A stretch of DNA of 64,000 nt from positions 2,170,001 to 2,234,000 of the forward strand of contig NZ_CP142208.1 of assembly GCF_036865545.1 (NCBI RefSeq). The letters run 5' to 3'. This stretch comes from Erwinia sp. E_sp_B01_1. Lineage in GTDB: Bacteria > Pseudomonadota > Gammaproteobacteria > Enterobacterales > Enterobacteriaceae. Positions 44,443 to 55,960 of this stretch are shown here, piece by piece (the first letter of the stretch is position 1; each line of letters opens with the position of its first letter). Made by a program: the position numbers and the translations under genes. The notes beneath the pieces are model-generated. The model did no database searches, had not been told where the DNA came from, and saw only the letters and a list, made by a program, of their open reading frames with translations.

Positions 44443-46071
44443 ATGACAGCCCCTTCTCAGTCACCTGTGGTGATCGTTGGCACCGGCGTGGTCGGTGTGG
44501 TGATCGCTGAACAACTGCTGGATGCCGGTATTCCGGTATTGATGCTGGAAGCTGGTCCGCGCGTTTCCCGCGCTGAAATCGTTGAAAATTACCGCAACCT
44601 GCCGCTGGGCGCGAAAGCGAATCCTATAGAATGCTATCCCTCGCGCGAGTGGGCACCTCATCCTGAACCTGCGGGGCCCGGCAAAGGCTATCTGCAACTC
44701 AGCGGTGAAGACTCTTATGCCCAGAGCTACGTGCGTTATGCCGGCGGATCGACCTGGCACTGGGCGGGCACCTGCTGGCGTCTGACCCCGGCGGATATGC
44801 AACTACGCACGCGCTACGGCGTGGGGCGCGACTGGGCCTTTGAGTACGACACCCTGGAGCCTTATTACGCCCGTGCGGAATACAAGCTGGGCATTTGCGG
44901 CCCTGACGATCCCGCTTTACAGTGGCCTCCTTTACGATCCAGACCTTACCCTATGCCCGCACTGCCGTTTGGGCCGGGCGAAGCACGCTTTACCCAGGTC
45001 GTGAAAGAGCAGCTAGGCCTGCACAACATTCCCACCGCTCAGGCACGTAACAGCGGCACCTCTTATGACGACCGTCCGGCATGCTGCGCCAATAACAATT
45101 GTGTGCCGGTTTGCCCGGTCGGGGCTAAGTACGATGCCTCAACCGCGCTGTCACGGCTGGAGGCTAAGGGAGCCGTCATCCGCGACAATGCGGTGGTCTG
45201 GCGCATTGAAACCAATCAGCAGAACCATATCGAAGCGGTACATTATTACGACCAGCATAAACAGAGTCATCGCGTCAGCGGCAAGCTGTTTATCGTTGCC
45301 TGTAACGGCCTGGAAACCCCGAAACTGCTGCTGATGTCGGCAGATTCCCGCAATCCCAACGGCATCGCCAACCGTTCCGATCAGGTGGGCCGCAATATGA
45401 TGGACCATCCGCAGATCACCATGACCGTCACGCTGGAAGAGCCTTACTGGGCAGGCGTTGGCCCGGTGGTCAACAGCGGCATTATGGAAACCTCGCAGGG
45501 GGATTTCCGTTCAGAACATGCCGGTGCCTATTTCCGTTTCAATAACTTCGCCCGCAACCGCTTTGTGACTTTTGGCGCGCTGAAGAAAGGGCTGGTGGGC
45601 AAAGCGCTGGATGAAGAGATCCGGCGGATGACCGCCTGCACCGCCGATATCGTGCTGGCCCATGAGATCCTGCCGGACGCCAACAACCGCCTGACGTTAT
45701 CCGATAAAAAAGACTGGCTCGGCCTGCCGAAACCGGCCATCCACTATGACGTGGGGGACTATGTGCGCCGCTCGCTGAAAAACTACTCAATGCCGATTGC
45801 TCATAAAATTGCCGCGGCGATGGGCGCGACAGAGAAGAAATTCTCCAGCCAGTTTAACCAGAGTAAACACATCATGGGCGGCACCATTATGGGCAACGAT
45901 CCGGCCAGCTCGGTAGTGGATGCTGACTGCCGCGCGCACGATCATCCCAACCTGTTTTTGCCTGGCGGCGGTGCGATGGCGAGCACCGCCTGTGGCAACA
46001 GCACGCTGACCATGACGGCGCTGGCGTTTAAAGCTGCCGATGCGATCGTTAAACAGGCGAGGGCGGTGTGA
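44443..46071 (+). CDS. GMC-family FAD-dependent sugar-acid dehydrogenase large subunit, cluster 1
   Basis: A 542-residue flavoprotein of the glucose-methanol-choline family. The FAD-binding GTGVVGVVIAEQLLDAG and LMLEAGP lie at the N-terminus, GGSTWHWAGTCWRL near 105-118, and CCANNNCVPVCPVGAKYDAS may hold a cysteine cluster. The C-terminal catalytic block is LPGGGAMASTACGNSTLTMTALA. It has no signal and would be exported bound to the Tat small subunit. Probably gluconate 2-dehydrogenase or 2-ketogluconate dehydrogenase. Its stop overlaps the cytochrome start (TGATG). Confidence 0.92.
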   Translation: MTAPSQSPVVIVGTGVVGVVIAEQLLDAGIPVLMLEAGPRVSRAEIVENYRNLPLGAKANPIECYPSREWAPHPEPAGPGKGYLQLSGEDSYAQSYVRYAGGSTWHWAGTCWRLTPADMQLRTRYGVGRDWAFEYDTLEPYYARAEYKLGICGPDDPALQWPPLRSRPYPMPALPFGPGEARFTQVVKEQLGLHNIPTAQARNSGTSYDDRPACCANNNCVPVCPVGAKYDASTALSRLEAKGAVIRDNAVVWRIETNQQNHIEAVHYYDQHKQSHRVSGKLFIVACNGLETPKLLLMSADSRNPNGIANRSDQVGRNMMDHPQITMTVTLEEPYWAGVGPVVNSGIMETSQGDFRSEHAGAYFRFNNFARNRFVTFGALKKGLVGKALDEEIRRMTACTADIVLAHEILPDANNRLTLSDKKDWLGLPKPAIHYDVGDYVRRSLKNYSMPIAHKIAAAMGATEKKFSSQFNQSKHIMGGTIMGNDPASSVVDADCRAHDHPNLFLPGGGAMASTACGNSTLTMTALAFKAADAIVKQARAV

Positions 46072-47468
46072 TGAAGCTGAAAACGAAGCTCGGCCTGATC
46101 GCCCTGTTAATGCTGTGCGGTCCGGCCGCCAGCGCCGATGACGAGGCGGCACTGCTGAAAAAAGGCGAGTATCTGGCCGTGGCCTCAGACTGTACTGCCT
46201 GCCACACCGGCTCTGCAGCTAAACCTTTTGCGGGCGGCAACGCGATTGCATCGCCGGTGGGTGAGATCGTCGCCACCAATATCACACCGTCAAAAACCGC
46301 AGGTATCGGCCATTACAGCGAGCAGCAGTTTGCCGATGCGCTGCGAAAAGGCGTGCGGGCCGACGGGGCGAATCTCTATCCGGCGATGCCCTATACCGCC
46401 TACGCCACGCTGACCGATGAAGATATTCATGCGCTGTATGTTTACTTTATGAGCGGGGTGAAAGCAGTGGATGAACCCACTAAAGAAACCCATCTGCCGT
46501 TCCCGCTGAACCTGCGTTTTTCGATGATGTTCTGGAATGCGATGTTCCTGAAATCGCCCGGCTACACGCCTGATGCCTCGCAGTCCGCAAGCTGGAACCG
46601 GGGACGTTATCTGGTGGAGGGGGCCGCCCATTGCAGTACCTGCCACACGCCCCGTGGTTTCCTGATGCAGGAAAAACAGGACGAAGCCTACAGCGGGGCG
46701 CAGGTGGGCGCCTGGTTTGCACCGGATATCACCGCCAGTCCGGTCAGCGGCATTGGAGAGTGGTCGCAGCAGGATCTGGTCACCTATCTGCGCACTGGCC
46801 GTCTGGCGGGCAAAGCCCAGGCCGCAGGCAGCATGGCGGAAGCCATCAGCCACAGCTTCCAGCACCTTTCAGCTGAGGATCTTTCGGCGATTGCCGACTA
46901 CCTCGGCAGCGTGCAGGGCAACACAACTCAGGCTGCGGGCAGCTCCCGTTTCGGACAGGGCAAGCCGGGCAATAATCTGGTCGCATTCCGTGGCGATGCT
47001 TTTGCTGCTCCCACCCCTGATGAAGGTGCACGACTCTTCTCCGGCAACTGTGCTTCCTGTCATGGCAGCAGCGCGCAGGGAACGGCTGATGGCTTCTATC
47101 CCAGCCTGTTCCACAACAGCGCCACCGCTGAAAACAACCCTTCAAACCTGATCGCCACCATTTTGTTTGGCGTGAAGCGCGAAACGGCGGAGGGCGACGT
47201 GTTTATGCCTCCTTTTGGCGGGCAGCCTGAAGCGCTGAATCACCTTGATGATCAGCAGGTGGCTACGCTGTCGAACTGGATTTTGCAGAAGTATGGCAAT
47301 GCCAGCGTCACCGTTACTGCCAGCCAGGTTGCCGATATCCGGCGAGGTGGAGCGACATCACCGCTGGTGCTGATGGCGCAGGCTGGCGTGGCGGTGGCCG
47401 CGCTGGCGGCGGCTGGCCTGGTGGGCTACCTCCTCTGGCGGCGTAAACGCCGCAAGGCTGTTGCGTGA
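46071..47468 (+). CDS. Triheme cytochrome c subunit of sugar-acid dehydrogenase, cluster 1
   Basis: A 465-residue membrane-anchored cytochrome with a signal peptide (LGLIALLMLCGPAASA). It has three heme-binding motifs, CTACH (Cys41), CSTCH (Cys188) and CASCH (Cys327), and a C-terminal TM anchor followed by the basic tail WRRKRRKAVA. It passes electrons from the flavoprotein to quinone. Length is usual for GADH cytochromes. It starts at ATG 46071, coupled with the flavoprotein stop. The next small-subunit gene begins 55 bases after its end. Confidence 0.93.
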   Translation: MKLKTKLGLIALLMLCGPAASADDEAALLKKGEYLAVASDCTACHTGSAAKPFAGGNAIASPVGEIVATNITPSKTAGIGHYSEQQFADALRKGVRADGANLYPAMPYTAYATLTDEDIHALYVYFMSGVKAVDEPTKETHLPFPLNLRFSMMFWNAMFLKSPGYTPDASQSASWNRGRYLVEGAAHCSTCHTPRGFLMQEKQDEAYSGAQVGAWFAPDITASPVSGIGEWSQQDLVTYLRTGRLAGKAQAAGSMAEAISHSFQHLSAEDLSAIADYLGSVQGNTTQAAGSSRFGQGKPGNNLVAFRGDAFAAPTPDEGARLFSGNCASCHGSSAQGTADGFYPSLFHNSATAENNPSNLIATILFGVKRETAEGDVFMPPFGGQPEALNHLDDQQVATLSNWILQKYGNASVTVTASQVADIRRGGATSPLVLMAQAGVAVAALAAAGLVGYLLWRRKRRKAVA

Positions 47469-47523
47469 TCCCCCTTTACTTCGTCGCCGGTTCGCTGGCG
47501 ACTCTGACTACCGGAAAAGAAAC

Positions 47524-48027
47524 ATGAAGCACTATTCACGCCGTGGCGTGCTGAAAATGGTGGGGCTGATCGCCGTGACCAGCGCTGCCGGGCACCTGAT
47601 GCCGCTTCCAGCACTTAACGCAGCCCAGCCCAGGCCCAGAGCGGCCGCGCTGGCTGACTTTATGCAGCTCTCCTCGCAGTTGACGCAGCAGGCACACCTG
47701 AACGAGACGGTGGGAGCCGCCCTCTTTTATGCGCTGAACCTGACGCAGAAAAATTTCATTGTCGGTCTGAGCCAGCTAAAGGCGCTGCTGCATAACCAGC
47801 CAGACCTGTTAGAGCAGGATCGGTTGCAGTTCCCGAAAAGCGATGCCATTGGCGAAACCCTGGCGAAAGCGATTCTGGCGGGCTGGTACAACGGCGTGGT
47901 GGGTAAAGGTAACAAAGCGCTGTATGTCACCTATACCAGCACGCTTGCCAGCCAGCTGGTGAAAGACAAACTGGTTCCGCCGGGCTTCTCTTACGGTGCC
48001 TGTGGTAGCTGGGCTGAACAGCCCTGA
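47524..48027 (+). CDS. Sugar-acid dehydrogenase small subunit, Tat-exported, cluster 2
   Basis: A 167-residue protein with a Tat signal (YSRRGVLKMVGLIAVTSAAG) and mature part LADFMQLSSQLTQQAHLNET, ILAGWYNGVVG, ending FSYGACGSWAEQP. It is the paralog of the subunit at 43881 and shares the overall pattern but only modest identity. GGAAAAG precedes the ATG at 47524; the longer frame from 47461 is unlikely. It opens the second small-large-cytochrome operon. Confidence 0.87.
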   Translation: MKHYSRRGVLKMVGLIAVTSAAGHLMPLPALNAAQPRPRAAALADFMQLSSQLTQQAHLNETVGAALFYALNLTQKNFIVGLSQLKALLHNQPDLLEQDRLQFPKSDAIGETLAKAILAGWYNGVVGKGNKALYVTYTSTLASQLVKDKLVPPGFSYGACGSWAEQP

Positions 48028-48044
48028 ATAAAAAGAGTCATTTG

Positions 48045-49641
48045 ATGAATAAGAACAGAACTGCCGATGTGGTGGTGATTGGCGCGGGCGTGAACGGGTC
48101 GCTGCTGGCCACCCGCCTGGCGAGAGCCGGTAAATCCGTACTGCTGCTGGAATCCGGCCCGAAAGTGGGGCGCGACCAGCTGGTTGAGCGTTTCCGCGAA
48201 TCCGCTTTTAAATCCGATTTTATGTCGCCCTATCCGTTTTCGCCTCTTGCGCCGCACCCGCGCTACACGCCTGAGCCAAACGACTATTTAGAACAGGTTG
48301 GCCCACATCCGTTTAACGCGCAGTACATCAGGATGTTTGGCGGCACCAGCTGGCACTGGGCGGCGCAGCTCTGGCGTTTTGTGCCGAATGATTTCCGTCA
48401 GCATTCCGCGTATGGCGTGGGCAAAGACTGGCCCATTGGCTATCAGGACCTGGAAGACTATTACTATCAGGCCGAAGTGATTGCCGGGGTGGGAGGATCG
48501 CCGGATAACGGCTCGCCCCGCAGCAAGCCTTATCCTATGGAGCGGGTTCCTGCTTCCTGGCTGCAACAGCGGGTTACCGCCCGTCTGGCTCCTGACTTTA
48601 CCGTGCTGGATGACAGCACCGGGCGCAACAGCCGCAGTTATGACGGGCGTCCCGCCTGTTGCGGCAATAACAACTGTATGCCGGTGTGCCCCATCGATGC
48701 GCAATATCACGGCGGACTGGCCGCACAGGAAGCGGAAGCCAGCGGCGTGCAGATCATCACTGAAGCGGTGGTGTATCAGCTTGAACATGACAGCCAGGGC
48801 AAGATTGTTGCGGCAAACTACTACGACTGGAACAAGGTCAGCCACCGTGTCACCGCTGAAACCTTCGTGCTGGCCGCCAATGCTATCGAAACCCCTAAGC
48901 TGCTGCTGATGTCGGTCAGCGATCGCTTCCCGCAGGGCATTGCCAACAGCCATGACAACGTGGGGCGTAATCTCTGTGACCATCCCGCCATCGGGGTGAC
49001 TTTCGATGTGGATGAAGAGATCTGGCCAGGCCGTGGGCCGGTCAGCCCGTGCTCTATTGGTCAGTTCCGCGACGGTGATTTCCGCCGCGAGCATTCGCCT
49101 TTCCGCATCGATATCTCTAACGCTTCACAGGTGGCGTCGGTGACCAAAGAAGCGCTGGCAGAGGGCTTCTTTGGCCGCAAGCTTGAGGAGCAGATCCGCT
49201 TCCGGGCAGCCCGTCGCCTCAGCATCAAAAATGCGCTGGAGCAGCTACCCGATCCGGCTAACCGGGTCACGCTCAGCAAAAACAGAGATCCGCTGGGCTT
49301 GCCCACGCCTGCGCTGTTCTGGAATGTGGATGACTATGTTATCCGCGGCACGGAGAAAACCCGCGAATGCTATGACGCCATCGCAGCAAAACTCGGTGCC
49401 ACTAATATCAAACACAGCAAAAGTGGCAAGTTCTCTAACCGTCAGCACATCACCGGCACGCTTTCGATGGGGCTGGATCCGGCAACCAGTGTTACCGATG
49501 CCTGGGGCCGCGCTCACGATCATGAAAACCTCTTTATGGTGGGCACGGGCGTGATGCCAACGGTCGGCACCTGCAACGTGACGCTGACCGCGATGGCCCT
49601 GGCGCTGCGCACCGCAGACAAAATCCTGCAGGAGACGCAGC

Positions 49642-49649
<8 letters not shown>
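48045..49649 (+). CDS. GMC-family FAD-dependent sugar-acid dehydrogenase large subunit, cluster 2
   Basis: A 534-residue paralog of the flavoprotein at 44443. It has IGAGVNGSLLATRLARAGKS for FAD binding, FGGTSWHWAAQLWRF, CCGNNNCMPVCPIDAQYHG and the C-terminal TVGTCNVTLTAMALALRTA. Differences in the substrate half suggest a distinct substrate, for example 2-ketogluconate versus gluconate, but which cluster does which cannot be told. It starts at ATG 48045 and overlaps the cytochrome gene by 8 bases (49642-49649). Confidence 0.92.
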
Positions 49650-51225
<1,576 letters not shown>

Positions 51226-51269
51226 ACGACATCTCTGCGCTGGGTGCAGAATCGCAGGAATTACAATCC

Positions 51270-51297
51270 CCCTCCGCTTTCATCGTAAAGCGGAGGG
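51270..51297. terminator. Hairpin between convergent cytochrome and DUF993 genes
   Basis: Perfect 11-base inverted repeat CCCTCCGCTTT (51270-51280) / AAAGCGGAGGG (51287-51297) with a 6-base loop. Position suggests a bidirectional terminator. Confidence 0.65.
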
Positions 51298-51303
51298 ATA
51301 CCT

Positions 51304-52473
51304 TTAAATCCCGTGCAGCTTTGCCAACAGCCAGATCCTCTCTGACGCTACATCAACATTCTCCAGCAGTCCCGCCTCGTCGGCCAGACGGAACAGCTCG
51401 CAGTAATGCGTAAGGCTGCGTGCACTTTGCATTCCGCCCAGCATAGTAAAATGCCGCTGGTGGCCGTTCAGCCAGGCCAGAAACACGATACCGGATTTGT
51501 AATACTGCGTCGGGCTGGCAAAAATATGCCGTGCCAGCGGCAAGCCAGGCGCAAGAATTTGATGATAACGATCCTTATCTCCCTGAGCCAGCGCATGAAG
51601 GGCCGCCGCCGCCGCCGGGGCTATCGCATCCAGAATCCCCAGCAGCGCGTGAGAATAGCCCTGGCTGTCACCGGCAATCAGTTCAGGATAATTAAAATCA
51701 TCGCCGGTATACATTTTCACCGAGGCTGGCAACTGACGGCGCATCTCAATTTCACGATCCTTATCCAGCAGCGAAATTTTTATACCGTCGATTTTCGCCT
51801 CATTATTACGGATTACCGCCAGGCAAATTTCCATCGCGCTATGGATCTGCTCCTCACCCCAGTAGCCCCGTAATGCCGGATCAAACATATCTCCCAGCCA
51901 GTGCAGGATCACCGGCTGCTTCACCTGGCGTAAAACGGTGTCATAAACCCGGATGTAATCCTCCGGGCCTTTGGCAATGGCGGCCAGCGCCCGGCTGGCC
52001 ATCAGGATAATGCTGCCGCCACAGGCCTCAATGGCGGCGATCTGGAGTTCATAGGCAGCAATCACATCGTCCACTGTCAGGCCGCTGAAGTCGGTCAGAT
52101 GATCGGTCCCTGCGCCGCTGGCAACACGCATTCCGGGAAAATCTTTCGCCTGTTCCACGCTGCGCTGGATCAATTGCAGGCTGGTGGCCCAGTCCAGCCC
52201 CATTCCCCGCTGGGCGGTGTCCATCGCTTCGGCCACGCCAAAGCCCAGCGACATCAGGTGGCGGCGATACTCCAGCGTCGCGTCCCAGTCGATGGCCTTA
52301 TCCGTCAGGGGGTTTTGCATCCGTGCAGGATCGGACACCACATGAGCGGCGGCAAATACGCGACGGTTAAACACGGGTTTATGTGGCACACTCCAGCTTC
52401 GTTCCCCTTTTACCACGTAGCTGTAGGGATTTCCGTGACTGTCTAATAAACGCACTTTATTGCTGATGGTCAT
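51304..52473 (-). CDS. DUF993 family protein (dihydrodipicolinate synthase-like)
   Basis: A 389-residue protein of the DUF993 family, which is predicted to be a TIM barrel related to DapA/KDPG-aldolase-like lyases. Recognisable parts are RVFAAAHVVSDPARMQNPLT, VASGAGTDHLTDFSGLTVDD and DGIKISLLDKDREIEMRRQL, where the Lys is a candidate Schiff-base residue. AGAGGA precedes the ATG. It is the last gene of a leftward operon with an oxidoreductase, an isomerase and an MFS transporter, suggesting a terminal aldol cleavage step in catabolism of an unknown sugar or cyclitol. Confidence 0.85.
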   Translation of the reverse strand: MTISNKVRLLDSHGNPYSYVVKGERSWSVPHKPVFNRRVFAAAHVVSDPARMQNPLTDKAIDWDATLEYRRHLMSLGFGVAEAMDTAQRGMGLDWATSLQLIQRSVEQAKDFPGMRVASGAGTDHLTDFSGLTVDDVIAAYELQIAAIEACGGSIILMASRALAAIAKGPEDYIRVYDTVLRQVKQPVILHWLGDMFDPALRGYWGEEQIHSAMEICLAVIRNNEAKIDGIKISLLDKDREIEMRRQLPASVKMYTGDDFNYPELIAGDSQGYSHALLGILDAIAPAAAAALHALAQGDKDRYHQILAPGLPLARHIFASPTQYYKSGIVFLAWLNGHQRHFTMLGGMQSARSLTHYCELFRLADEAGLLENVDVASERIWLLAKLHGI

Positions 52474-52489
52474 AGCAGCTTCCTCTGAG

Positions 52490-53731
52490 TTAATGCTTTA
52501 CAAGATGGCCCTGGGGTAGCGGCTCACCCGCTTTACTGGCTGTGGTAACCGGCACTTTACGCACGCCCAGCAGGACGAAACTGCTGCAAAGGATCACCGC
52601 CGCTGCGGCGAGCCAGACAGGTTGCAGGCTGTAGTGCTGCGCCAGATACCCGGCGAGGATTGGCGAGATGCCTCCGGCGGCCATGCCCATATTCATCACA
52701 AATCCGATAGCCGAACCGCGCAGTGAAGGCGGAACCAGCTCCGCCGTTACCGACAGAACTATGGGGGTGATGGGGTAGCCCAGAAAACCCAACAGCATCA
52801 CCAGCATCACCACCAGCGGCACCGAGAGGTTGATTGCCATAGCCGCCATCAACAGCCCGCTGGCAATGGTTATCACCATCAAAATATTCCTGCGGCGGAG
52901 AAAGTCCCCTTTGTCACAGTAGCGGCCCAACAGGAAGCCCCCCAGTGCGCCGGTCAGCCCCAGCAGGCTGGCAATGGTGCCTGCCATTCCTATCGACAAA
53001 TTTTTAACCTGCATCAGATAAGAAGGTGCCCACAGCAGCACGATCCACCAGCCGGCCAGCAGCACAAAATAGTAGAGGGCCATCATCATCACCGGCGCAT
53101 GGTGGAACAGCGTGCGCAGCGGCACTTTTTCTGCGGCCTGACGTGCGGCAAGCTGAGCCGGTTTGCGATCGTTTTTCACCAGTACGGCATAAAGGATCGC
53201 CACCAGAATCCCCATTGCACCGGCAACGTAGAACACCACCCGCCAGCCAAATACCGGCCCGAGCATTGCGCCCATCCAGGTGCCAAGGAAACCCCCAATC
53301 GGATAGCCCATCCAGTAGAGCGACATCACCGTGGTGCGCTGTTTTTCACTGGTGACGTTCGCCACCTCCAGCGAGGCGGCAGGCCAGAAAATCCCTTCGC
53401 CAACCCCGGTCATCACCCGATAAAAAATCAGGCTGGAGAGGCTACCCGCCACGCCGGTAAGCAGGGTGGCTACTGAGAACAGCATCAGGCCGAGGATCAA
53501 TACCGGCTTGCCGCTGAGTCTGTCGGCAATAATTCCGGCGATAAACAGAAAGAGAATAAAACCAAAGAAGAACGAGGAGAGGATGATGCCGCTCTCACCT
53601 TTGCCCAGACCAAATTCCGGGGCTATCAGCCCTATTGCTGAAGAGACCGTCATGCGGTCAACGGAGTACATCATGTAACCCAGCCCGCAGAGCACGGTCA
53701 CCAGGATCATTTTTCGGGTATCTGTATTCAT
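52490..53731 (-). CDS. MFS transporter (anion:cation symporter-like)
   Basis: A 413-residue permease with 12 predicted TM helices. The loop 2-3 motif is GIIADRLSGKPVLILGL, then YRVMTGVGEGIFWPAASLEVA in TM4 and GYPIGGFLGTWMGAMLGP in TM5. It probably imports the substrate of the surrounding operon. It lies between the isomerase (63 bases upstream) and DUF993 (16 bases downstream). Substrate is unknown. Confidence 0.9.
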   Translation of the reverse strand: MNTDTRKMILVTVLCGLGYMMYSVDRMTVSSAIGLIAPEFGLGKGESGIILSSFFFGFILFLFIAGIIADRLSGKPVLILGLMLFSVATLLTGVAGSLSSLIFYRVMTGVGEGIFWPAASLEVANVTSEKQRTTVMSLYWMGYPIGGFLGTWMGAMLGPVFGWRVVFYVAGAMGILVAILYAVLVKNDRKPAQLAARQAAEKVPLRTLFHHAPVMMMALYYFVLLAGWWIVLLWAPSYLMQVKNLSIGMAGTIASLLGLTGALGGFLLGRYCDKGDFLRRRNILMVITIASGLLMAAMAINLSVPLVVMLVMLLGFLGYPITPIVLSVTAELVPPSLRGSAIGFVMNMGMAAGGISPILAGYLAQHYSLQPVWLAAAAVILCSSFVLLGVRKVPVTTASKAGEPLPQGHLVKH

Positions 53732-53794
53732 CTCTTCCTCGACATGTCTCTTGACCGACGAAAACAGCTTTTCGGCTTGATAAGCAGGATGATG

Positions 53795-54627
53795 TTAACC
53801 GTGCTCAAGGTGGCGTGCTTTGCAGGTCAGCAGCACCTGATCGGGGTCTTTAGTCCACCAGTTAAGGCGGGAGAAAATTTCAACTTCATGAAAACCGGTG
53901 TAGCCCTGGGCTTCCACGGCCTGACGAAAACCGCGGATATCTATTACGCCGTCGCCCATCATGCCGCGATCTTCCAGCATATCCTGCGTGGGGTTGAGCC
54001 AGTCGCAGATATGAAAGGCCAGCAGGCGCTTCAGGCCCGCACGGGCAATTTCACGGTGAAAATCGGCATCCCACCAGGTGTGATAAAGGTCGACAGCGAT
54101 CCCCAGCCCCTCATCACCCAGTTCGTCACAAAGATCGTTGGCCTGTTTCAGCGTATTTACGCAGGCGCGGTCGGCGGCATACATCGGGTGAAGCGGTTCA
54201 ATGGCCAGTGGCATCCCCAGCGGGCGGGAATATTCCAGCAGGGCACTTAAGCCGTCCCGTACCTGCTGGCGCGTGCCGTTAAGGTCTTTTGACCCCGCCG
54301 GTAATCCGCCCACAACCAATACCAGGCAGGCCGCGCCTAATTCCAGAGCCTCGTCTACGGCCCGGAAGTTATCGTTCAGTCTGGTCTGCCGTTGCTCAGC
54401 GGTAACGGCCGGGAACATGCCCCCCGACAGTAACCGGTTACCCTGAGCTGATGCTGGCGGATCAGCCGCGCGGTTTCTTTAAGGCCCAGGGCGGCGACCT
54501 GATCCCGCCAGGGTGAAATGCCACGGATTTCATGACGGACGCAGCCTTCGATAATCTGCCGCAGATCCCATTGCTGGCGCAGGGTTGCCGTATTGATCGA
54601 GAGTTTTTGCGGATCGGGATGGTTCAT
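53795..54627 (-). pseudogene. Sugar phosphate isomerase/epimerase (AP endonuclease 2-like barrel), frameshifted in a G tract
   Basis: Two frames together make one xylose-isomerase-like TIM barrel of about 277 residues. The N-terminal part, 54627 to about 54420, has LSINTATLRQQWDLRQIIEG and GISPWRDQVAALGL. The C-terminal part, to 53795, has MFPAVTAEQRQTRLNDNFRA, AIEPLHPMYAADRACVNTLK, VDLYHTWWDADFHREIARAG and HICDWLNPT. The break is at a run of six C on the plus strand (54420-54425, six G in the gene); seven would restore VTGYCRGGMFPA. Metal-binding Glu/Asp/His residues are in the C-terminal part. It starts 12 bases after the Gfo/Idh gene. A sequencing error, true loss or phase variation are all possible. 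Confidence 0.88.
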
Positions 54628-54639
54628 CTGGTGTTCCCC

Positions 54640-55791
54640 TTAGCGTTCCAGCGATGGCACATCAATCCAGCGACGCTCTTTCCAGCTTTTTAATGCCAGA
54701 TCGACCAGTTGCAATCCTTTCGCCCCTTCCAGCAGGCCCCAGCGGTAGTCGCCTTCGCCCCAGACATGGCGCAGGAAGAGTTCCCACTGCACTTTAAAAG
54801 CGTTGTCATAGTGCTGCGTGTCTGGCACTTCCGCCCAGTCTTCGAAAAAGTTATGGGTCTGGCGCACGTCCGGGTTCCAGACGGGTTTGGGGGTGTTTAC
54901 GCTGGCCTGGGTGAAGCAGTCTGTCAGCCCGGCGACCGCAGAGCCGTTGATGCCATCCACCTGGAAAGTCACCAGATCGTCACGCCGGACCCGCACGCAC
55001 CATGAGCTGTTGATCTGCACTATGGCTCCGTTGTGCAGTTCGAAAGTGGCATAAACGGCATCGTCGGCAGTGGCCTGATAAGGTTTATGTTCTTCATCCC
55101 AGCGCGCAGGGATATGGGTGGCGCCAATACAGCTGAGGCTTTTGATATCCCCGAACAAATTGTCGATCACATAGCGCCAGTGACAAATCATATCCAGAAT
55201 GATGCCGCCGCCATCCTCACTGCGGTAGTTCCAGGAAGGGCGCTGAGTTGGCTGAAGATTACCCTCAAACACCCAGTAACCGAACTCACCCCGCACAGAG
55301 AGCACTTTGCCAAAAAAGCCGGATTCATTAAGCAGCCTGAGCTTCTGCAAACCCGGCAGCCAAAGTTTGTCCTGAACCACGCCGTGGCAGATGCCTTTTT
55401 CACGGGCAAAATGGTAGAGATCCAACGCCTCATCCAGCCCCATCGCCACCGGCTTTTCGCTGTAAACGTGCTTGCCTTTGCTGATGGCTTTTTTCAACAG
55501 AGCAGGGCGTGCCTGGGTAGTGGCGGCATCGAAAAAGATGATGTCATGAGGATTATCCAGCGCTTCATCAATGCTGGTCCCCCAGCGGGTGATGCCAAAT
55601 TCTTCCGCCAGCGCGGCGATTTTCTCTGCGTTACGACCAATGAGAATGGGGTCGGGCATCAGGCGGTCACCGTTGGCCAGTTGCACGCCGCCCTGTTGCC
55701 GGATTTGCACAATCGATCGAATCAGATGCTGGTTTTTCCCCATTCGTCCGGTAACGCCATGCATGATAATGCCAACTGGAATCTGAGCCAT
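54640..55791 (-). CDS. Gfo/Idh/MocA family oxidoreductase
   Basis: A 383-residue NAD(P)-dependent sugar/cyclitol dehydrogenase. The Rossmann start is IIMHGVTGRMGKNQHLI, the catalytic Lys is in YSEKPVAMG, and the substrate-domain segment GGGIILDMICHWRYVIDNL carries the Asp/His pair. It is the first gene of the leftward operon and is divergent from the TetR gene across about 230 bases containing two related palindromes. GAGG precedes the ATG. Substrate is unknown. Confidence 0.9.
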   Translation of the reverse strand: MAQIPVGIIMHGVTGRMGKNQHLIRSIVQIRQQGGVQLANGDRLMPDPILIGRNAEKIAALAEEFGITRWGTSIDEALDNPHDIIFFDAATTQARPALLKKAISKGKHVYSEKPVAMGLDEALDLYHFAREKGICHGVVQDKLWLPGLQKLRLLNESGFFGKVLSVRGEFGYWVFEGNLQPTQRPSWNYRSEDGGGIILDMICHWRYVIDNLFGDIKSLSCIGATHIPARWDEEHKPYQATADDAVYATFELHNGAIVQINSSWCVRVRRDDLVTFQVDGINGSAVAGLTDCFTQASVNTPKPVWNPDVRQTHNFFEDWAEVPDTQHYDNAFKVQWELFLRHVWGEGDYRWGLLEGAKGLQLVDLALKSWKERRWIDVPSLER

Positions 55792-55893
55792 TTAATCGCC
55801 TCGCAGTAGAGTGGGTCAGTCAGGGAGTTTGTGAGTCAAACCACATAACGCAGATTGTCTCAGCCCCACAGACCGGGAGTGGGTAATAATCAT

Positions 55894-55909
55894 TCAACCA
55901 GGTAGTTGA
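55894..55909. promoter_or_regulatory. Candidate TetR operator 1
   Basis: TCAACCAGGTAGTTGA, arms TCAAC/GTTGA, shares TTCAACCANNTAGTTG with the second site at 55961-55976 when that is read on the other strand. It lies between the divergent TetR and Gfo/Idh genes. Confidence 0.6.
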
Positions 55910-55960
55910 TAAACTCACTATAGAGCGCGGTTTCAATTTTGACTTTGATCGGTTTCACAT

